Positions 1-9,957 of a stretch of DNA of 48,259 nt are shown here, piece by piece (the first letter of the stretch is position 1; each line of letters starts with the position of its first letter). The position numbers were made by a program, and so were the translations under genes. The notes beneath the pieces were generated by a model that made no database searches, had not been told where the DNA came from, and was given only the letters and a program-made list of their open reading frames with translations. The DNA is from Candidatus Evtepia faecigallinarum (GTDB lineage Bacteria; Bacillota; Clostridia; Oscillospirales; Oscillospiraceae). The stretch lies in contig DXEA01000124.1 in the NCBI GenBank assembly GCA_019115225.1, positions 1 to 48,259 on the forward strand. The letters run 5' to 3'.

Positions 1-1332
1 GCGGTTGGACTTGCTCTCGTCGGGGCCGAAGACCCGGAAGTTCTTGGCATCCTCGTTCTCCCGGATCACATCCCGGACGAAGGTGCCCAGCACCAGCATG
101 TCCTGGGCCTCCACGGCGCCGGGGGCGGGCACGTCCAGGCCGTAGTCCCGGAAGTCAGGCAGCTTCAGGTCCCGCAGCAGCTTGCCGCCGTTGGCGTGGG
201 GGTTGGCGCCCATGCGCCGGTCGCCCACGGGGGCCAGGGCCTGGAGCTCGGGCAGGAGATTGCCGTCGTCGGTAAAGAGCTCCTCGGGCTTGTAGCTGCG
301 CAGCCACTGCTCCAGCAGGGCCAGGTGGCCGGGCTGGGACATGTCGATGGGCACCTGGTGGGCCCGGAAGGAGCCCTCGATGGTGTTCCCGTCCACCTCC
401 TTGGGGCCGGTCCAGCCCTTGGGGGTGCGCAGGACGATCACCGGCCAGGTGGGCCGGCTGTCGTCGCCGGTGGTGCGGGCGTGGGCCTGGATGCGCTGGA
501 TCTCCCGCACGGCCCAGTCCAGGGCGGAGGCCATGGTCTGGTGCATGGTGGCCGGGTCGTCCCCCTCCACGAACCGGGGCTCCCAGCCGCAGCCCCGGAA
601 GAAGCTCTCCAGCTCGCTGTGGGGGATGCGGGAGAGGATGGTGGGGTTGTGGATCTTGAAGCCGTTGAGGTGGAGGATGGGCAGCACGGCGCCGTCGCCG
701 ATGGGGTTGAGGAACTTGTTGCCCTGCCAGGCGGTGGCCAGGGGGCCGGTCTCGGCCTCGCCGTCGCCCACCACGCAGGCGGCGATGAGGTCGGGGTTAT
801 CCAGCACGGCGCCGAAGGCGTGGGCCAGGGAGTAGCCCAGCTCGCCCCCCTCGTGGATGGAGCCGGGGGTCTCCGGGGCCACATGGCTGGGGATGCCGCC
901 GGGGAAGGAGAACTGCTTGAAGAGCTTTTGCAGGCCCTCCAGGTCCTGGCTGATGTTGGGATAGACCTCGCTGTAGGACCCCTCCAGATAGGTCTGGGCC
1001 ACCATGGCGTTGCCCCCGTGGCCGGGGCCGGAGAGGTAGATCATGTTCAGGTCGTACTTGGTGATGATGCGGTTGAGGTGTGTATAGATGAAGTTTTGGC
1101 CGGGTACGGTGCCCCAGTGGCCGACGATCTTTTTCTTGATGTGCTCAGGCTGCAGGGGCTGCTTGAGCAGGGGGTTGTCCAGCAGGTAGAGCTGGCAGGC
1201 GGACAGATAGTTGGAAGCGCGCCAATAGGCGTCCAGCTGCGCCAGCTGGGCCGGGGTGAGGGCGGCTTTCCGGGACATCCGGGCGGATGTCTTTGCGATG
1301 GGCTTGCCTTGTCCCTTAGGTTTTCTCGGCAT
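1..1332 (-). CDS. xfp: Phosphoketolase, N-terminal 444 residues (3' end outside window)
   Basis: Thiamine-diphosphate enzyme that cleaves xylulose-5-phosphate and/or fructose-6-phosphate with phosphate to acetyl phosphate and an aldose phosphate in the cytoplasm. The visible part is the N-terminal half of a family usually about 800 residues long. It carries the family signatures PGHGG, the ThDP/Mg-binding [16 protein letters not shown] and, at the cut end, [10 protein letters not shown]. The ATG at 1332 is preceded by a GGAGGG ribosome site at about 8 bases, and a good promoter lies just upstream, so it is probably transcribed alone or first. The gene runs off the left edge, so the C-terminal domains cannot be judged. 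Substrate preference (Xpk or Xfp) cannot be told from this part. Confidence 0.95.
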   Translation of the reverse strand, partial: MPRKPKGQGKPIAKTSARMSRKAALTPAQLAQLDAYWRASNYLSACQLYLLDNPLLKQPLQPEHIKKKIVGHWGTVPGQNFIYTHLNRIITKYDLNMIYLSGPGHGGNAMVAQTYLEGSYSEVYPNISQDLEGLQKLFKQFSFPGGIPSHVAPETPGSIHEGGELGYSLAHAFGAVLDNPDLIAACVVGDGEAETGPLATAWQGNKFLNPIGDGAVLPILHLNGFKIHNPTILSRIPHSELESFFRGCGWEPRFVEGDDPATMHQTMASALDWAVREIQRIQAHARTTGDDSRPTWPVIVLRTPKGWTGPKEVDGNTIEGSFRAHQVPIDMSQPGHLALLEQWLRSYKPEELFTDDGNLLPELQALAPVGDRRMGANPHANGGKLLRDLKLPDFRDYGLDVPAPGAVEAQDMLVLGTFVRDVIRENEDAKNFRVFGPDESKSNR

Positions 1333-1364
1333 AGAAAAACCCTCCTTTTCTTGGTATCGTCTCT

Positions 1365-1392
1365 ATTATAAACCATCCGGGGAAATAATCAA
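1365..1392 (-). promoter_or_regulatory. Sigma-A-type promoter of the phosphoketolase gene
   Basis: Read on the minus strand: -35 TTGATT, 16-base spacer, -10 TATAAT, lying about 33 bases before the start codon in an AT-rich stretch. It is the only good promoter match in the interval. Confidence 0.7.
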
Positions 1393-1514
1393 CAAGAATT
1401 CCAAACGAATTCCCAACAAAAAACTTCTTTTTTGGAAGAAAAACCGGGAAAAGAGGCGGCAAGGGGGTGGAAACAGGGAAACAAGCTGGTCACTCTTTCC
1501 AAAAAGGGAAGAAA

Positions 1515-1556
1515 AAAGAGGACGCCGGGGGCCAGTTTTGGCCCGGTGTCCTCTTT
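1515..1556 (-). terminator. Rho-independent terminator after the COG3581-like gene
   Basis: AAAGAGGAC and CCGGG/GGCC segments pair with GGCCCGG and GTCCTCTTT around an AGTTTTG-type loop, giving a stem of about 17 pairs with small bulges. On the minus strand it is followed by a T-rich run (A-rich 1495-1517 on plus). It ends the unit that finishes at 1578. Confidence 0.8.
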
Positions 1557-1577
1557 AAGAAAAATTTAATAAATTGT

Positions 1578-2879
1578 TCAGGGGTGGCCGGCAGCGGCGG
1601 GCTGGCCGGCGGCCTGCTGCTCCTTGGCCAGGCGCTTGGCGTTGGCCAGCATGAGCTTGATGCGGTTTTCCTGGTTGATTTTGGTGGCGCCGGGGTCATA
1701 GTCCACAGCCACGATGTTGGAGTCGGGGTAGTCGTCCTTGAGCACCCGGATCATCCCCTTGCCCACGATGTGGTTGGGCAGGCAGCCGAAGGGCTGGGCG
1801 CAGACGATGTTGGGGGTGCCCGAGTGGATGAGCTCCAGCATCTCGGCGGTGAGCAGCCAGCCCTCGCCCATCTTGCACCCGTCGTTGAGGTAGCCCCCCA
1901 CCAGCCGGTGGAGCTCCTTGAAGGGGGCGGGGGCACGGAAGCCGGCGGCGTTCAGGGCGGCGATCATGTCCAGCTGACACTTTTCCACATAGCCCATGAA
2001 GAACCGGCACAGGGCCTCCTTGGCCCAGCTGCCCCCGAACATCTCCACGTCGGAGACCCGGTTGTAGATCTTGAAAATGAGGAAATCCGTCAGGCCGGGG
2101 ACCACCGGTTCGGCCCCCTCCTCCAGCAAAAACTGCTCCAGGTGGTTGTTGCCCAGGGAGGAGAACTTGATGTAGATCTCGCCCACGACCCCCACCCGGA
2201 CCTTTTCCTCTCCGGCCACGGGGATGGCCTTGAAGTCGGCGCAGATCTCGTCAAAGATTTTTCGCATCTTCTTCCGGGTCATGCCCTCCCCCTGGTCAAA
2301 GCGGTTGAGCAGTTCCCCGGTCCAGTACTCCACCCTGGCGTTGGTGTCCCCCCGGTTTACCTCATAGGGGCGGACCTGGTTGGCCACGTTCATGATGAGG
2401 TCGCCGTACATCATGCCGTAGATCAGCCGCCGGATGAGCCCCAGGGACCAGTGGAAGCCGGGGTTCTTCTCCATGCCGAAGGACAGGGAGATGACGGGGA
2501 TGTAGTCCAGGCCGGCCTTTTCCAGGGCCTTGCGGAGCATGTGGATGTAGTTGGAGGCCCGGCAGCCGCCGCCGGTCTGGGTGATGAGCAGGGCCACCTT
2601 GTGGGGGTCGTAGCCCCCGCTCTGGATGGCGTCGATCATCTGGCCGATGACCAGCAGGGCGGGGTAGCAGGCGTCGTTGTGGACGTATTTCAGGCCGCTG
2701 TCCACCACGGCCCGGCCGTCGTTGTTGAGGATGGCCACCTGGTAGCCGGTGCGCTCTAAGAGCTTGGCGAAGAAACCAAAGTGGACGGGGAGCATCTGGG
2801 GGATGAGGATGGTGTATTCCTTCCGCATCTCCTGGGTAAAGAGCAGGCGGCCGGTCTTGTCATAAACTAACTGTGCCAT
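1578..2879 (-). CDS. 2-hydroxyacyl-CoA dehydratase-like protein (COG3581 / C-terminal DUF2229 type)
   Basis: Cytoplasmic protein of 433 residues resembling the C-terminal portion of the very large clostridial activase/dehydratase fusion proteins. Recognisable blocks are NDACYPALLVIGQ near residue 70, TQTGGGCRASNY near 100, and QPFGCLPNHIVGKG near residue 370, whose cysteines are typical iron-sulfur ligand positions. Its partner modules (two ASKHA activase domains plus DUF2229) are encoded two genes upstream at 4752-7727, so the two proteins probably form one functional unit. The ATG at 2879 has an AAAGGA site; the gap to the upstream SLH gene is 24 bases, which suggests cotranscription. The C-terminus is a short Ala/Gln-rich tail. 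The substrate is unknown; I do not claim a particular hydroxyacyl-CoA. Confidence 0.8.
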   Translation of the reverse strand: MAQLVYDKTGRLLFTQEMRKEYTILIPQMLPVHFGFFAKLLERTGYQVAILNNDGRAVVDSGLKYVHNDACYPALLVIGQMIDAIQSGGYDPHKVALLITQTGGGCRASNYIHMLRKALEKAGLDYIPVISLSFGMEKNPGFHWSLGLIRRLIYGMMYGDLIMNVANQVRPYEVNRGDTNARVEYWTGELLNRFDQGEGMTRKKMRKIFDEICADFKAIPVAGEEKVRVGVVGEIYIKFSSLGNNHLEQFLLEEGAEPVVPGLTDFLIFKIYNRVSDVEMFGGSWAKEALCRFFMGYVEKCQLDMIAALNAAGFRAPAPFKELHRLVGGYLNDGCKMGEGWLLTAEMLELIHSGTPNIVCAQPFGCLPNHIVGKGMIRVLKDDYPDSNIVAVDYDPGATKINQENRIKLMLANAKRLAKEQQAAGQPAAAGHP

Positions 2880-2903
2880 GACTGGGTTCCTTTCCGGAAA
2901 GCG

Positions 2904-4718
2904 TTAATATTCTACGGTGAAGTCATACGCCCCTGTGGCGGAGTTGTAGCGGGAGGACATGGACCACCACATGAGGGGATAGGCATACAGGCAGCCGGTG
3001 CCGCCGTACGCCCCGGCCCGGGTGGTGCGCAGGCTGAAGGAGGTCTTTTGCAGCTTCACCTGGGCCACCAGGCACTTGCGGAACATGTCGGCGCTGGTGA
3101 TGTTATAGGGGTCCAGCTGCTCCCAGGCGGGGTCATACTCGTCGGGCATGGGGTAGTCGTCCCCGTCCCAGTAGTGGCGGATGACCATGGTCTCCGGTCC
3201 CGCCAGGCAGTACTCCCGGTCCAGGGTGGGGGTCAGGGAGACGGGATCGTCGAAGGTGCAGTCCACATACAGCCACTGGCCGTCCACATAGACCTGGTTC
3301 CAGGCGTGGCTGTCGCCGTTGCCCATGCCGGTGACCATCACGCAGGGGATGCCCGAGCGGATGCAGAGGGTGCGGAAGAGCTCGGCGTAGTTCTGGCAGA
3401 TGCCGAACTTGGAGGCCAGGGTCTGGTTGTTGGGCAGGGCATAAGTCTGGCTGGCCTGCTCGATGGCCTGCGCGGCCTGGTCCAGATAGCTCTGAGAAGC
3501 CCCCCAGGGGGCGGAGACCAGGGGGTCATAGGTGAGGGTGTTGACCAGATAGTCATGGATGGCGATGACGGTCTCCCGGGCAGAGCCCCGCTGGAGGGAG
3601 CTCACCGGCCCGCCGGCCAGGTCATTCTCCCAGGTGAGGGTGGAGGGGGTGTCCAGGTCCAGGCGGAAGTGGTCTCCCTCCTGCACGGCCCCCAGGGCCT
3701 CCAGGCTCACCATGGGGTACTTGCCCCCCAGGGTGAAGATGGCCCCCTGATAGGTCCCCTTGCCGGGGGTGCCCAGGACCTTGAGGGTTAGGGAGGACTG
3801 CTGGGCCTTGCCCAGGGAGCGCCCCTCCGGGGGGGCGGCCCAGTAGTTCAGGGCGGTCATCTCCTTCATGAAGTAGGCGTTGAAGCTCAGGGAGAGGACA
3901 TTGTCGTACTGGGAGCAGTTGAAGGAGCTGTTGTTGTCTATCACGTTGCGGTCTTCCAGCAGTTCCACCGGCAGATAATACTTTCCGTCGATGCGCACCA
4001 GGCCGTAAATGGGCAGGCCGTTCAGCTCCAGCCGGCTGCCGGAGGTGTAGGCAGTGGTGTCGGCAGGCTTGGGCAGCAGGGAGAGGGTCAGCCGGGTCTC
4101 AGGCAGGGCCAGGCGGCAGGCCAGGGCGCTGACCTCGGCCCGGGTGATGCTCCGCTGGGGGTTGAAGGTGCCGTACTGGTCCGAGCCGGACAGGATGCCA
4201 GCGTTGTAGAGGGTAAAGATCTCCTGGCGGTAGGCGGTGGTGCTGTCCACGTCGGGCAGGGTGGTGATCTGGTTGATGGGGCCGTATTCCTCCTGGGGCA
4301 GGGCGTGGGCCAAGAGGCCGGCCAGCTCGGCCCGGGTGGCGGCCCGGTCGTAGCTGTCAAACTGCCCTTCGGTGAGGATGCCCAGCTCCAGGGCCTGGGC
4401 CACGGCGCTGTCGTACCAGTGCGCGCCGCTCTGGTCCAGCACGCCGTCGCCGCCGTGGTAGATGTCGTTCAGGCGCACGGCCAGGGTGATGGCCTCGGAG
4501 ACCTTCATGGGGTTGCCGGGGGAGAACCAGTCCCCGCCGGTGCCCGACAGCAGGCCCAGGGTGTAGCACTGGGAGACGTATTCCTTGGCCCAGTGGGTGT
4601 CGGGTACGTCCTGGAATTCCAGGTCCTCCCGGATGGGGGCAAAGCCCGCCAGGCAGACCGAGGTGAGCAGGACCAGGGACAGGGTGAGTGCAGACAGGGA
4701 ACGCAGCAGAGAACGCAT
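2904..4718 (-). CDS. Secreted SLH-domain protein with transglutaminase-like core
   Basis: About 604 residues. It opens with a signal peptide (basic MRSLLRS, hydrophobic stretch, cleavage near CLAG). Three S-layer-homology repeats follow at roughly 32-88, 100-142 and 152-206, each with the WYDSAVAQALELGIL / ITRAEVSALACRL type pattern. A middle region of about 220-360 resembles copper-amine-oxidase-N-like surface modules. A transglutaminase/protease-like core at about 380-500 has its catalytic triad candidates in FGICQNYA (Cys441), DSHAWN (His471) and YVDCTFDDP (Asp486). It is probably anchored to secondary wall polymer and acts outside the cell as a peptidase or crosslinker. ATG 4718 is preferred over GTG 4727 because the AGGAG site sits 8 bases before it and overlaps the GTG. 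The gene lies between two genes whose products are usually parts of one enzyme system. Confidence 0.85.
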   Translation of the reverse strand: MRSLLRSLSALTLSLVLLTSVCLAGFAPIREDLEFQDVPDTHWAKEYVSQCYTLGLLSGTGGDWFSPGNPMKVSEAITLAVRLNDIYHGGDGVLDQSGAHWYDSAVAQALELGILTEGQFDSYDRAATRAELAGLLAHALPQEEYGPINQITTLPDVDSTTAYRQEIFTLYNAGILSGSDQYGTFNPQRSITRAEVSALACRLALPETRLTLSLLPKPADTTAYTSGSRLELNGLPIYGLVRIDGKYYLPVELLEDRNVIDNNSSFNCSQYDNVLSLSFNAYFMKEMTALNYWAAPPEGRSLGKAQQSSLTLKVLGTPGKGTYQGAIFTLGGKYPMVSLEALGAVQEGDHFRLDLDTPSTLTWENDLAGGPVSSLQRGSARETVIAIHDYLVNTLTYDPLVSAPWGASQSYLDQAAQAIEQASQTYALPNNQTLASKFGICQNYAELFRTLCIRSGIPCVMVTGMGNGDSHAWNQVYVDGQWLYVDCTFDDPVSLTPTLDREYCLAGPETMVIRHYWDGDDYPMPDEYDPAWEQLDPYNITSADMFRKCLVAQVKLQKTSFSLRTTRAGAYGGTGCLYAYPLMWWSMSSRYNSATGAYDFTVEY

Positions 4719-4751
4719 GAAAAACACTCCTTTTTTTCTTTTTTCTCTTTC

Positions 4752-7727
4752 TCAGGGGGCGGCGGCAGCGGGGGCAGCCAGGTCTAAGGTCTCGTCCTGG
4801 GCGTCCCTTGCCTCCAGGGCGGCGATGAGGGAGCGGATGCGGATGCGTACCGCCCCCAGGTTGGAGATGTCATCAATCTTCAGCTGGGTGTACAGCTCCC
4901 CGGCGTCCTCCAGAATGGAGCGCAGCTCATCGGTGGTGATGGCGTCCACCCCGCAGCCGAAGGAGACCAGCTGGATGAAGGCCATGTCCCGCTGGGTACA
5001 CACATACCGGGCGGCATTGTACATCCGGGCGTGATAGGTCCACTGGTTGAGCACGTGCCGGGGCTGTTTGTCCATGTGCTGGAAGACGGCGTCCTCGGTG
5101 ACCAGGACGAAGCCGAAGGAGGTGATGAGGTCGTTGATGCCGTGGTTGATCTCCGGGTCCATGTGGTAGGGCCGGCCGGCCACCACCAGGATCTTCCGCC
5201 CGTGGGCCCGGGCGTAGGCGATGTACTCGGCCCCCTTGTCCTGGACCAGCTTGCGGAAGCCGGCATAGGCGTCATAGGCGGCCCGGATGGCGGCCACGGC
5301 CTCCCGCTTGGGCACCCCGAACTCCTTGGCCAGCAGCTGGGCCCCCTTCTTCTCAAAGTCCTTGGGGCGGTGGAGCCCTAAGTTGGGGTGGATGTAGTGG
5401 ATCTTGCTCAGGGCGGGGATGTTCACCCCCAGTAGGTCCGGGTAATAGGCCACCACGGGACAGTTATAATGGTTGTCGGCCAGGTGCTCATCGAAGTTGT
5501 AGGACATGCAGGGGTAGAAGATGGTGTCGATGCCCTCCTCCAAGAGGGCCATGATGTGGCCGTGGAGGAGCTTGGCGGGGTAGCAGACGGTGTCGGAGGG
5601 GATGGTCTGCTGGCCCTTGATGTACAGGCTGCGGGTGGACTCGGGGGAGAGGACCACCTCGAAGTTGAGCTTGGTGAAGAGGGTGTACCAGAAGGGGAGG
5701 TTCTCGTACATGTTCAGCCCGAAGGGGATGCCGATCCTGCCCCGGGACCCGTCCCCCTCCCCCTTCCCCTGGAGGGAGCGCAGGTACTGGTACTTGAACT
5801 TCAAAAGGTCTGGGATCTCCACCTTCTCCTGGCCCAGGGGCCGGGAGCAGCGGTTGCCGGAGATGAACTTCCGGCCCCCGTCGAAGCGGTTGATGGTCAG
5901 GGAGCAGTGGTTGGTACACAGCTTGCAGGTGGCGGGCTTGGCCTCGTGGGTGAAGCTTTCCAGGGCCTTGGCCGAGAGCAGGGAGGATTTCGCCAGCCTG
6001 GCATCCCGGGCGGCCAGAGCGGCCCCGTAGGCCCCCATCATGCCGGCGATGGTGGGCCGGGTGACCTGGCGGCCGATCTCCAGCTCGAAGGAGCGCAGGA
6101 CGGCGTCGTTGAGGAAGGTGCCCCCCTGGACCACGATGTGCTTGCCCAGGTCGTCGGCGCTGGCGGCCCGGATGACCTTATAGATGGCGTTCTTCACCAC
6201 GGAGATGGAAAGGCCCGCGGAGATGTCCTCCACCGAGGCCCCGTCCTTCTGGGCCTGCTTGACGGAGGAGTTCATAAAGACGGTGCACCGGGAGCCCAGG
6301 TTCACCGGGTGTTTGGCGAACAGGCCCATGCGGGAGAACTCGGCGATGGAGTAGCCCAGGGCTTTGGCGAAGGTCTCAATGAAGGAGCCGCAGCCGGAGG
6401 AGCAGGCCTCGTTGAGGAGGATGGAGTCCACCGCCCCGCCGCGGATCTTGAAGCACTTCATGTCCTGGCCGCCGATGTCGATGATGAAATCCACGCCGGG
6501 GGTGAAGTGGCGAGCGGCGTTGAGGTGGGCCACCGTCTCCACCAGGCCCAGATCGCAGGAGAAGGCGTTTTTAATAAGGTCCTCCCCGTAGCCGGTGACG
6601 GCGGCCCCCCGGATGGTCACCCGGTCGCCGCACCGGGCATAGATCTCCCGCAGCTGGGGCAGGACGATGCTGACGGGGTTGCCCTGGTTGGAGTGGTAGA
6701 AGGAGTAGAGGATGTTCCCCTCCGGGTCAATGAGGACCATCTTGGTGGTGGTGGACCCGGCGTCGATGCCCAGGTAGGCCGGCCCGGTATAGGCGGCGAT
6801 GTCCACCGTGGGCACGGTCATGGACTGGTGCCGGCGGGCGAAGGCCTCGTACTCTGCCGGGGTGTGGAAGAGGGGGTCCATGGTGTCCACGGGGGAGGAG
6901 ACGGTGGCCGCGTGCTCCAATAAGTCCAGGAATTCCTCAAAGGACTTGGTGGGGTTGTCCTCGGTGCACAGGGCGGCGCCGATGGCGGCAAAGCAGTCCC
7001 CGTCCTCGGGGAAGATGGCGTGTTCCTCATCCAGCTTTAAGGTCTCCACAAACCGCTGGCGCAGGCCGGACAGGAAGTGGAGGGGTCCCCCCAGAAAGAC
7101 GATAGTGCCCGTGAGCTCCCGGCCCTGGGTCAGGCCGGCCACGGTCTGGTCCACCACCGCCTGGAAGATGGAGGCGGCCACGTCCTCCTTCCGCCCGCCC
7201 TGGTTGAGGATGGGCTGGATGTCGCTTTTGGCAAAGACGCCGCAGCGGGAGGCGATGGGGTAAATTTTTTCGTGGCGGAGGGAGAGTTCATCCAGCTCAT
7301 CCACGGTCACGTTGAGCAGGGTGGCCATCTGGTCGATAAAAGCCCCGGTGCCGCCGGCGCAGGAGCCGTTCATCCGCTCCTCCAGGGTGTTGCCAAAGAA
7401 GATGATCTTGGCGTCCTCGCCCCCCAGCTCGATGACCGCGTCGGTGTGGGGGATGAACTGGCGCACGGCGGCGGCGGTGGCGTAGACCTCCTGGACGAAA
7501 TCCAGGCCGGCGGCCTTGGCCACCCCCAGGCCCGCCGAGCCGGTGATGAGCAGCTGGACCTGCTGGCCCCCCAGCAGGCCCCGCAGGCCCCGGAGGGTCT
7601 CGCAGGTGCGCTCCCGGGTTTTGGAATAGTGGCGCTCGTAGGAGCGGAAGAGAAGGTTATTTTGCTCATCCAGCACCACCACCTTGACGGTGGTGGAGCC
7701 GATGTCGATGCCGATGCGCAGAGACAT
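4752..7727 (-). CDS. Two-module acyl-CoA dehydratase activase fused to DUF2229 (COG1924-COG3580)
   Basis: A 991-residue cytoplasmic protein. The first ASKHA ATPase (about 3-255) has IGIDIGSTTVK, GGEDAK, and cluster cysteines in NGSCAGGTG and SRCGVFAKSD. The second (about 320-570) has LGIDAGSTTTK, IGGQDMK, and cysteines in EACSSGCGSF and SRCTVFMNS. By family knowledge (HgdC/BcrAD/BadFG) such domains hold a [4Fe-4S] cluster and use ATP to push an electron into a dehydratase. The remainder is DUF2229, with a CKLCTNHC cysteine cluster, GIPFGLNMYE and TVCYPAKLLHGH. In many clostridia the COG3581 part is fused at the C-terminus; here it is separate at 1578-2879. ATG 7727 is chosen because GAGGTG lies about 5 bases before it; ATG 7745 would place the ribosome site inside the gene. 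The substrate is unknown. Confidence 0.88.
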   Translation of the reverse strand: MSLRIGIDIGSTTVKVVVLDEQNNLLFRSYERHYSKTRERTCETLRGLRGLLGGQQVQLLITGSAGLGVAKAAGLDFVQEVYATAAAVRQFIPHTDAVIELGGEDAKIIFFGNTLEERMNGSCAGGTGAFIDQMATLLNVTVDELDELSLRHEKIYPIASRCGVFAKSDIQPILNQGGRKEDVAASIFQAVVDQTVAGLTQGRELTGTIVFLGGPLHFLSGLRQRFVETLKLDEEHAIFPEDGDCFAAIGAALCTEDNPTKSFEEFLDLLEHAATVSSPVDTMDPLFHTPAEYEAFARRHQSMTVPTVDIAAYTGPAYLGIDAGSTTTKMVLIDPEGNILYSFYHSNQGNPVSIVLPQLREIYARCGDRVTIRGAAVTGYGEDLIKNAFSCDLGLVETVAHLNAARHFTPGVDFIIDIGGQDMKCFKIRGGAVDSILLNEACSSGCGSFIETFAKALGYSIAEFSRMGLFAKHPVNLGSRCTVFMNSSVKQAQKDGASVEDISAGLSISVVKNAIYKVIRAASADDLGKHIVVQGGTFLNDAVLRSFELEIGRQVTRPTIAGMMGAYGAALAARDARLAKSSLLSAKALESFTHEAKPATCKLCTNHCSLTINRFDGGRKFISGNRCSRPLGQEKVEIPDLLKFKYQYLRSLQGKGEGDGSRGRIGIPFGLNMYENLPFWYTLFTKLNFEVVLSPESTRSLYIKGQQTIPSDTVCYPAKLLHGHIMALLEEGIDTIFYPCMSYNFDEHLADNHYNCPVVAYYPDLLGVNIPALSKIHYIHPNLGLHRPKDFEKKGAQLLAKEFGVPKREAVAAIRAAYDAYAGFRKLVQDKGAEYIAYARAHGRKILVVAGRPYHMDPEINHGINDLITSFGFVLVTEDAVFQHMDKQPRHVLNQWTYHARMYNAARYVCTQRDMAFIQLVSFGCGVDAITTDELRSILEDAGELYTQLKIDDISNLGAVRIRIRSLIAALEARDAQDETLDLAAPAAAAP

Positions 7728-7807
7728 GGTGTCACCTCGAAACATTGCACAAGTTGGGCCCCTGAAAAAGAGAGGGGCTGTCCCATTCTATTGCAGGGGT
7801 TCCAACT

Positions 7808-7836
7808 ATTATAACGGATTGCGTGTCGAAAGACAA
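7808..7836 (-). promoter_or_regulatory. Promoter of the activase / SLH / COG3581 unit
   Basis: Minus strand: TTGTCT, 17-base spacer, TATAAT. The leader to the ATG at 7727 is about 75 bases. No other promoter is evident between this gene and 2904, fitting a three-gene transcript ending at the terminator near 1515. Confidence 0.7.
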
Positions 7837-7881
7837 CGGAAAACTTGTGTCATAGGTGACAAAAGATGGCTGCCTGGATTT

Positions 7882-7913
7882 GGAAAAAAGACCAAAGAAG
7901 GGGATTTTCCCCC
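7882..7913 (-). terminator. Weak terminator after the ClpC-like gene
   Basis: Minus strand: a short GGGGA-AAA-TCCCC hairpin just after the stop codon, then TTCTTTGG and a run of six T. The stem is only five pairs, so this is tentative. Confidence 0.4.
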
Positions 7914-7926
7914 GGCAAAGGGGTGT

Positions 7927-9957
7927 TCAGGACAGGGGAGACAGGACCAGCTGGTCCGCCTGGGCCTCCAGATAGAGGGTCTGGCCGGGGGTCACGTCCT
8001 GGCGCAGGAGGAGCTCGGCGGCGGGGATCTCCACCTGGCTGCGGATGAGCCGCCGCAGGGGGCGGGCGCCGTAGCGGGGGTCCAGCCCCTTCCGGGCCAG
8101 CAGGCGGATGGCCGAGTCAGAGGGGAGGAAGTCCACCCCGGACTGGGCCAGCCGCTGGGAGAAGGAGGTGAGGTATTTGCGGGTGATGGCGTCCATCTCC
8201 CCCTGGCCCAGGGGACGGAAGGGGATGATCTCGTCCAGCCGCCCCAGAAATTCCGGCCGGAAGACCTGGCGCAGCTCCCGCTGCTGGGCGGCGGCCTGGG
8301 CGGCGGCGGGGTCGGCTCCGTCGGCAAAGCCCAGGGGGGTGCCCGAGGCCAGCCCGCCCACGTTGGAGGTCATGACGATGACCGTGTTGCGAAAGTCGGT
8401 CCGCCGGCCCTGGGCGTCGGTGAGGACCCCGTCCTCCAAAATCTGCAGCAGCAGGCCCCACACCTGGGGGTGGGCCTTTTCCAGCTCGTCAAAGAGGAGG
8501 ACGGAATAGGGCCGGCGGCGGACGGCCTCGGTCAGCTCGCCCCCCTCCTCGTGGCCCACATAGCCGGGAGGGGCGCCGGTGAGGCGGCTCATGGTGTGCT
8601 TTTCGGCAAACTCGGTCATATCGAAGCGCAAGAGGGCCTCCTCGCTGCCGAAGAGGGTCTGGGCCAGGGCCCGGCACAGCTCGGTCTTGCCCACCCCTGT
8701 GGGACCTAAGAAGAGGAAGGCCCCCACGGGCCGGTCGGGCTCCTTCAGCCCTGCCCGGCCCCGGCGGATGGCCCGGGCCACGGCGGCCACCGCCTCGTCC
8801 TGGCCGGCCACCCGGCGGCGCAGGTGGTCCTCCAGGGCCAGCAGGCGGGCCCGCTCCGACTGGGTCAGGGCGGTCAGGGGGATGCCCGTCCACTGGGAGA
8901 CCACCCGGGCCACATCCTGGTCGGTGACCACCGGGGCGGGCAGGTTGGCCTGGTGCTCCCGGCGGGCCTGGTCCAGCTCCCGGCGGAAATCCTCCTCGGC
9001 GTCCCGGCACCGGGCGGCAGTCTCGTAGTCCTGGGCGGCGATGGCCTCGTCCCGCTCCCGGGCGGCGGTCTGGACCCGGCCCTCCAGGGCCTTCAATGCG
9101 GCGGAGGGGGTCAGGGCGGCCAGCCGGGCCTGGGCGGCGGCCTCGTCCAGCAGGTCGATGGCCTTGTCCGGCAGCCGCCGCTGGGGCAGGTAGCGCACGG
9201 ACAGGGTGACGGCGGCCCGGAGGGCCTCGGGGCGGAAGGTGAGCCCGTGGTGCAGGCAGTACCGGGGCAGCAGGGAGCGGAGGATGGCCAGGGTGGTCTC
9301 CTGGTCGGGCTCGGCCACTTGGACGGGCTGGAAGCGGCGCTCTAAGGCGGCCTCCTTCTCGATGGTCCGGCGGTACTCCTGGGTGGTGGTGGCCCCGATG
9401 AGCTGCAATTCCCCCCGGGACAGGGCGGGTTTGATGAGGTTGGCGGCGTCGATGGCCCCCTCGGCGCTGCCCGCCCCCACCACCGTGTGCAGCTCGTCCA
9501 GAAAGAGGATGACGTTGCCCGCCTTGGCCACCTCGGCCAGGATGTTCTTCATCCGCTCCTCAAACTCCCCCCGGTACTTGGTGCCGGCGATGATGGAGGG
9601 CAGGTCCAGGGCCAGCAGGCGCTTGTGGCGCAGGGCGTCGGGGACCAGGCCCCGGGCCATGCGCTGGGCCAGGCCCTCGGCCACGGCGGTCTTGCCCACG
9701 CCGGGCTCCCCCAGGAGGACGGGGTTGTTCTTCTGCCGGCGCAGGAGGATCTGAACGACCCGGTCGATCTCCTCCTCCCGGCCGGTGACCGGGTCGTAGC
9801 GGCCCTGGAGGGCCAGGCGGACCATGTCCCGGGCGTGCTGGTCCAGCAGCCGGGTGGCGGGGGAGGAGGTATTGTAGCCGCCCTCCCCTTTGGCGCGGGG
9901 GGAAGGGGAGGAGGAGCCCCCCAGGGCGGCCTTCGGGCGGGTGAGCAGGGGCCTCAT
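7927..9957 (-). CDS. ClpC-type AAA+ unfoldase lacking the N-terminal Clp_N domain
   Basis: Hsp100 unfoldase of 676 residues, expected to feed proteins into ClpP. The first AAA+ module has GEPGVGKT near residue 85 and the Walker B LFLDELH; the second has GPTGVGKT and LLFDELEKA. Between them is a ClpC-style middle region with a UVR-like motif ([20 protein letters not shown]). A PLGF loop after TSNVGG matches the [LIV]G[FL] tripod that docks on ClpP, so it looks more like ClpC than ClpB. Normal ClpC is about 810 residues and starts with two Clp_N repeats; here only about 30 disordered-looking residues precede the first AAA+ linker ([11 protein letters not shown]). The ATG at 9957 has AAGGAGG at 7 bases and overlaps the stop codon of a small upstream ORF by 4 bases. 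Adaptor-dependent recruitment through the N-domain should be absent. Confidence 0.9.
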   Translation of the reverse strand: MRPLLTRPKAALGGSSSPSPRAKGEGGYNTSSPATRLLDQHARDMVRLALQGRYDPVTGREEEIDRVVQILLRRQKNNPVLLGEPGVGKTAVAEGLAQRMARGLVPDALRHKRLLALDLPSIIAGTKYRGEFEERMKNILAEVAKAGNVILFLDELHTVVGAGSAEGAIDAANLIKPALSRGELQLIGATTTQEYRRTIEKEAALERRFQPVQVAEPDQETTLAILRSLLPRYCLHHGLTFRPEALRAAVTLSVRYLPQRRLPDKAIDLLDEAAAQARLAALTPSAALKALEGRVQTAARERDEAIAAQDYETAARCRDAEEDFRRELDQARREHQANLPAPVVTDQDVARVVSQWTGIPLTALTQSERARLLALEDHLRRRVAGQDEAVAAVARAIRRGRAGLKEPDRPVGAFLFLGPTGVGKTELCRALAQTLFGSEEALLRFDMTEFAEKHTMSRLTGAPPGYVGHEEGGELTEAVRRRPYSVLLFDELEKAHPQVWGLLLQILEDGVLTDAQGRRTDFRNTVIVMTSNVGGLASGTPLGFADGADPAAAQAAAQQRELRQVFRPEFLGRLDEIIPFRPLGQGEMDAITRKYLTSFSQRLAQSGVDFLPSDSAIRLLARKGLDPRYGARPLRRLIRSQVEIPAAELLLRQDVTPGQTLYLEAQADQLVLSPLS

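Noticed and set aside
5469-6923. 484-codon plus-strand frame inside the activase gene
   Set aside because: Antisense shadow; the minus strand encodes conserved cysteine and ATPase motifs throughout.
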